A DNA stretch of 24,997 bases, taken from positions 1-24,997 of the forward strand of contig CAXHKQ010000024.1 of NCBI GenBank assembly GCA_964017145.1, read 5' to 3'. The stretch comes from Agrocybe praecox (lineage: Eukaryota; Basidiomycota; Agaricomycetes; Agaricales; Agrocybaceae). Shown here piece by piece: positions 20,394 through 24,997 of the stretch; position 1 is the first letter of the stretch; the number at the start of each line of letters is the position of its first letter. A program made the position numbers and the translations under genes. The notes beneath the pieces were generated by a model. That model was not told where the DNA came from. It was given only the letters and a program-made list of their open reading frames with translations, and searched no databases.

Positions 20394-21755
20394 GTTGACT
20401 GCTCGCGTGCGGTTCGATCGACGCTTTTTCACAATTTGGCGCCTATATGTGTATATGAATATGAAGCGACACTTTAAATAGAGAAACGTCGTCCGTCCGT
20501 GGGTTGCGAAAGAACAAAAAAAAAACTTCGCGCTGTCGAGATAAACACGTGTCCACTGCGCTGAGGCTTGAGGCTGAGTATATAGGTATTCACTATACAT
20601 ACGTAACAAAAATACACGTGCACAAACAACAACGACGGTAGTACCGTTTCCGTGGATTGAAGAGAACGCGATTCACACAGAGCGAGGGGGGGCAAGAGAA
20701 CTAAACAGCGCACATGCGTGAACTTTGGCCCCTAAGTCAAATGCCTCTACACAAATACAGACAGCAAGTTTTGGAAATATTTCACTTTGTAGTTTGAGGA
20801 CGAGGACGCACTACTTTGTCGTTTTGTGACGACAAGACACAACACTTCATCAATCCTAAACGCGATATGCGGAGATAAACTTTGCACACATACACAAACG
20901 CCCCCACCCACAAACACGATCTCTTGCAAACGCAAGCACTCAGCATACACACATTCCATTTGCATTCCGATTTAGTTGCCCCAGGCCTACATCTATCGTT
21001 AGTCCCGTTAGTTTTAATTGTTGGGGATTTGTTGGGGCTTGCGGGGCCCATTGAAACTTACAATAAAACTACACAAATTGATGAATTCGAGAAATATGTA
21101 CGCGCGCGATTGCGATTCGCGAATGGCGAACAAATAATATGTTTTGCGTGACGTAGTAGCCGTCTCAGTATTACCGATGAATTTGGCAATATAATTCAAA
21201 TACAAAATTAAAGACTTATACAGACCCTAAACGCCCAACTCTCTCCCTCTCTATCGCTGAGATAAGCGCATGTGGTATTCTGTGTGCAATACCGTTCTAG
21301 ACGAATAATATATAATTTGAATATATAAATATGAATTTTTTCATAATTTGGAACTCAAAAAAAGACTAATCCATTCTGCTCCATGTAAATATTCTTAACG
21401 TTCGATATAAGGAAAAATAATGGTAGTAAAAGTATCATTTACAAACTCAGCCACACATTTTGCACGGATTTCCATAGACAACACTGATTGTTATCTTGCT
21501 CTTGCCGCTCTTGCTCTGTATGTGCTGTATGTGTATGTGTGTGCGAGTTTATCAGCCGGGCCAAGTGAAATATATTTCACGCTTCGCTGTGAATCTGGAA
21601 CGTTGGTCAGTCGAGACGAAAAATCATCCGAGCGCATCCGCAACCAGACCGAGATCTATTTTCCACGTTAGCAACCGCTGTCCGTAGTTGGATATTTTCT
21701 AGCATTTCATTCATTGCTGCCCCGTCGACTGAACAACAACGAAATAGTAGACAAC
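20394..21755. other. Shared upstream region of the divergent MTMR14 and MTAP genes
   Basis: 1.36 kb separates the two start codons. On the MTAP side an initiator-like TCAGTC lies at 21607-21612, about 145 bp before the ATG. On the MTMR14 side a TATTTAAA-like sequence reads on the minus strand near 20480-20473. Neither has a convincing partner element. CA-rich tracts lie around 20880-20960. No other gene is supported. Confidence 0.45.
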
Positions 21756-22708
21756 ATGACCACCGCCGAGCACAAGATCAAGGTATGTACATACATGCGG
21801 CGGCGTTTGGACGCATATCATATCGATTTGTATACTAAAAAATCCAAACTCCTTGTTCGCCCTCGCCGCTCCGCCCAAACCGCGTGCAGATCGGCATCAT
21901 CGGCGGCTCCGGCCTGGACGATCCGCAGCTGCTCGAGTCGCGTCGCGAGATCTACCGCGAGACGCCCTACGGCGCCCCCTCCGACGTCCTCATCGAGGGC
22001 AAGATTCGCGGCGTCGACTGCGTGCTGCTGGCGCGCCACGGCCGCCGCCACTCCATCATGCCGTCGAACATCAACTTCCGCGCCAACATCTGGGCGCTGA
22101 AGAACATCGGCTGCACGCACATTCTGGCCAGCACCGCCACCGGTTCGCTGCAGGAGCACATCAAGCCCGGCGATGTGGTGATCATCGACAACTTCATCGA
22201 TCGCACCACCAAGCGCAACCAGACGTTCTACGACGGCAAGGAGCAGTCGCCGGTCGGCGTCTGCCATCTGCCGATGGAGCCGGCCTTCTGCGAGCGGACG
22301 CGCGACACCGTCATCAAGGCGGCCATGGAGCTGGGCATTCCGGTGCACGACAAGGGCACCGCCGTCACCATCGAGGGGCCGCGCTTCTCGAGTCGCGCCG
22401 AGAGCCTGATGCTGCGCCAGTTTGGCGGCGATCTGGTCAACATGACGTCGGTGCCGGAGGTGGTGCTGGCCAAGGAGGCGGGCATCTGCTATGCGGCCAT
22501 CGCGATGGCCACCGATTACGATTGCTGGCGGTCGGGCGGCGAGCACGTGAACGTGTGCGATGTGCTGGCGATGTTCAAGGCGAACGTGGACAAGGTGACG
22601 CAGATTCTGGTGCGCTCGGTGGAGAACATTGCGGCGGAGGAGTGGAAGGAGACGATTGAGGCGCTGCAGAAGGTGGTGAATGACAGTGTGATGGTGCCGC
22701 ACAACTGA
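21756..22708 (+). CDS. MTAP: S-methyl-5'-thioadenosine phosphorylase
   Basis: Exons 21756-21782 (nine codons, ending at donor GTATGT) and 21890-22708 give 281 residues, against 283 in human. The enzyme splits methylthioadenosine with phosphate to adenine and methylthioribose-1-phosphate, the first step of methionine salvage after polyamine synthesis; it acts in the cytosol as a trimer. Visible signatures: phosphate-binding GGSG (residues 14-17), RHGRRH (58-63), [11 protein letters not shown] (171-181), the substrate-site NMTSVPE (193-199) and TDYD (217-220), whose two Asp residues mark adenine-preferring MTAP rather than guanine-preferring PNP. The ATG context is good (ACAACATGACC). No canonical AATAAA follows on the plus strand before the neighbouring gene. 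It is tail-to-tail with CDK5RAP3, with 288 bp between stops. All key residues are present. Confidence 0.97.
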
Positions 22709-22813
22709 TGATGAGGAGAGTGGGGGCGGTAGGGCGAGATGTACGCGATGGGGGTGGAATCTAAGCGATTGGCCCGTTCTGGTATTTTGTATATTTATCG
22801 TCGCTTGCGCTGA

Positions 22814-22844
22814 TCGGGCGAGATACAAAGTGGTAATCGCCCGA
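22814..22844 (+). other. Small hairpin in the MTAP 3' region
   Basis: TCGGGCGA (22814-22821) and TCGCCCGA (22837-22844) form a perfect 8-bp stem with a 15-nt loop, 105 bp after the MTAP stop. It may be a 3'-UTR structure or chance. Confidence 0.35.
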
Positions 22845-22937
22845 AATCGCTGATTCAGTGGACGAATATTATTATATCTTCTATGACATACCCGTACCAC
22901 AATCGAAAGACGCTCGTGTGCAGTTTTACTGATTTGT

Positions 22938-22943
22938 TTTATT
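22938..22943 (-). terminator. Poly(A) signal AATAAA of CDK5RAP3
   Basis: A canonical hexamer on the minus strand, 53 bp past the CDK5RAP3 stop codon (22999-22997). Confidence 0.7.
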
Positions 22944-22996
22944 ATAACAAGGACACAATATGGAGTGTATACGTGCATATATACTTAACAATACGT

Positions 22997-24810
22997 TCAA
23001 CGTGCATCGTGCGAATCAAACTCGACACCGCCGTACAGGAACACCTCACGACCCTTGTACCGCTTGGAGATGTCGCTTTCGATGTGCGCCTGCAGCACTT
23101 TGGTCGCTGTGATGAGCTTCACGATTTCCGGTCCGATGCTCACCTGTTCGGCTTTCAGGGCGGCGATTTTCTCCTTGAGCACGTTGCGCGTGGCGCGTGA
23201 CTTTTCGACGCCGATCACCTGCTGGTGCAGTTTGCCGGCCAGAATGTCGGCGTATCTATAAGAGAAAGAAGTCGAAAAAACAGTCGAATTTTCATGTTCT
23301 ACTGCCATTCTACCGCCAAAACTCCTTCCAATCCAATTCCACTCACTTTGGCGAATGCTTCAGCCGATGCAAATGCTCCACCACCTCCGTTTCGCCCAGC
23401 TGCAGCACCTCCTTCACCCCATCCGCCATCGCCTGCACACTCTCCACATCGTACCGACTGTTGACATCAATCAAATAGAACACAAACGACTGCGCCTGCT
23501 CCGACCGGAACTCGGCGCGGCGCGACTGCAGAAACGCCTCCAGCTCGTACAGCTCATCGAAGAACTGGTCGCGATACACCGGACTGTCCAGCAGCGAATA
23601 GGCAGCCGCGCCGCGCGCCACTCCGCCCGTCTCCGACTCCGCCACAATGCCAGCATCATCTAGCGAAATTTCGAAATCGATCGTGTTGTCTGCCCCGACG
23701 CCCACCCCGGATGCGCTCGTCTCTGGCGACACCACCTCGATCTCTCCCCAGTCGATGTCATCACCAGTTTCCAATGTGATGTTCGCATCGTCCACATCGA
23801 AGTTAATCTCGTCGGCCGCAGCGCCCGACAAATCACCGAAATCAATGTCGCCACCATCAGCGGCCAGCACCGACGCATCGCTGACCGCATTCTCAACGGT
23901 CAAATGCAGTCGCACCTCCGGCTCCTCGACGCTCAGCGGCGCCTCGCCCTGCACAAATTCGTACACCGTCGTATTACCGTGCTGCGCCACATGACTGACA
24001 ATCGGCAGCACCTTCTCCTGGCCCGTGAATTCGGCATAGTACTCGACGGCCTTCTGCAGGCCGGCCACCCGGGCCGCCGTCTCGGCGTACAGCGTGGGCA
24101 GCTCGCGGATGCGCGCCATGAACTCGGCGCGCAGATCACGGCCGCTGATGCCCAGCTGCTGGCAGATGGCGGTTCGCTCGCCGTGCAGCACGTCCTCGGT
24201 GCGCAGCTGGTCCTTGATGCGCTGCTGCGCCTCGTCTGCGAGCTGCGCCGTTTTGTTGCGCTGCTTGCGCAGGCCGGGCACCTCGGCGTTGTGGCGCTGC
24301 AGCAGCTGGGCGGCTTCGGCCAGGTAGACGGAGTCCTTTTCGTAGGCGCGAACGATGGCCAGCCAGTCGGTCATGCGCTGGCTGCCGTAGCGGCCGAACA
24401 GGGACTTGGTGTCCTGCTCGGTGGTGCGCAGGATGTCGACGATCTGCAGGCAGTGGAAGTAGTTGATGTCTGACCGTCGTGGGAGAAAAATGGATCTATA
24501 ATTAGCATGATCGACGGCGACTGAGAAGCGCACATGAATCCCAGGTCTATTTACAGGCGCCAGACAGCAGCTTCACTAGATCATCGTGCACGGGCATGTC
24601 GTTCAGGGCGCTGGCGATCTTCGAGCGGATCTCGTGCACGGCTGTGTCCCATTTCTTTGGCACTATTTTGCGGCTCTCCAGCCAGTCGAGCAGCTTCGTG
24701 GCGGCGATCTCGATGGGAATGTTTTGTTCCTGTGTGGCGAGGGAAGCGATTGCAGTCTGGAGTTTGGGAGGATGCGGCGCATGGACACGTCGTAGGATAC
24801 TTACATTCAT
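22997..24810 (-). CDS. CDK5RAP3: CDK5 regulatory subunit-associated protein 3 (C53)
   Basis: Exons 24810-24805, 24729-24555, 24469-23347 and 23255-22997 join in phase to 520 residues (human 506). The first exon carries only two codons, Met-Asn, in a near-ideal context (GCCGCCACCATGAA), followed by GTAAGT. The N-terminal helical domain has the conserved KLLDWL (~14-19), YINYFHC (61-67) and SLFGRY-x-SQRM (83-92). A flexible acidic middle (~240-335) holds one canonical IDWG (299-302) plus IDFG (269-272) and IDFE (324-327). The C-terminal coiled coil ends with ADILAGKL and SDISKRYKGRE. In animals the protein binds UFL1 and UFBP1 in the UFM1 ligase and acts as an ER-phagy receptor; IDWG motifs bind UFM1 and ATG8. 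It is tail-to-tail with MTAP and complete. Confidence 0.96.
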
Positions 24811-24997
24811 GGTGGCGGCGGTCGTTCGTTGTTGATGAAAGGTAACATTCACGCAGTCCCAAAGGTGCGAATATTTATGTATATTTTGTCCACGTCAAAC
24901 ACGTCTCTCACAAAGAGAATGTCGAGAATGTTTGCTTTTTGCTTCTTCTCTCTTCAGCTAGCAATGAGTTCATGAGCATGGATTCCATGTGGCTTCT
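24811..24997. other. 5' flank of CDK5RAP3, window edge
   Basis: It contains the likely short 5' UTR and promoter of CDK5RAP3. On the plus strand a pyrimidine-rich stretch ending in CTTCAG at 24952-24957 could be a splice acceptor of a divergent gene, but only 40 bases follow, so no gene can be called. Confidence 0.4.

Noticed and set aside
21818..22978. 386-residue open frame on the minus strand
   Set aside because: It lies opposite MTAP exon 2. Its Arg/His/Ala-rich make-up is the antisense of GC-ending codons, and it has no domain.
24952..24997. First exon of a divergent gene after a CTTCAG acceptor
   Set aside because: Only 40 bases remain before the edge, too few to support a coding call.

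Overview
The window looks like nuclear DNA of an insect, most likely a fly. The genes have introns of 60 bp to 1.7 kb with GT-AG boundaries. Coding exons are GC-rich inside AT-rich, CA/GT-microsatellite-rich noncoding DNA, and the start codons have animal-type contexts. I saw no bacterial operons, CRISPR array or phage genes. The genus cannot be fixed from sequence alone.

Layout: (1) 1-2593, minus strand: five exons of a type II membrane protein with a short cytoplasmic tail, one membrane span and an acidic coiled coil. It continues off the left edge; the architecture resembles the insect TNF ligand Eiger, but no TNF domain is in view. (2) 3513-5449, plus strand: a decayed C2H2 zinc-finger gene that kept its introns and carries several frame breaks. 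(3) 5450-9018: gene-poor, with simple repeats, an AAAAGGG-type tract and a perfect-looking short hairpin. (4) 9089-12673, plus: an SLC17/sialin-type major facilitator transporter, with a second possible first exon in intron 1 and a 176-bp palindrome in the third intron. (5) 14141-20393, minus: a complete seven-exon MTMR14/EDTP phosphoinositide phosphatase, tail-to-tail with the transporter. Two of its introns carry mariner relics, one of them with a SINE inserted in it. (6) 21756-22708, plus: complete S-methyl-5'-thioadenosine phosphorylase, head-to-head with MTMR14. (7) 22997-24810, minus: complete CDK5RAP3, tail-to-tail with MTAP.

The intact genes are unrelated housekeeping or transport genes: methionine salvage, PI3P turnover, UFMylation/ER-phagy and anion transport. 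Nothing suggests a shared pathway; they are neighbours only. No new multi-gene system is visible. The points most worth following are the nested mariner/SINE pair with an empty-site paralogue in the same host gene, the phase-matched alternative first exon of the transporter, the intronic palindrome, the intron-retaining zinc-finger pseudogene and the unassigned left-edge ligand-like gene.
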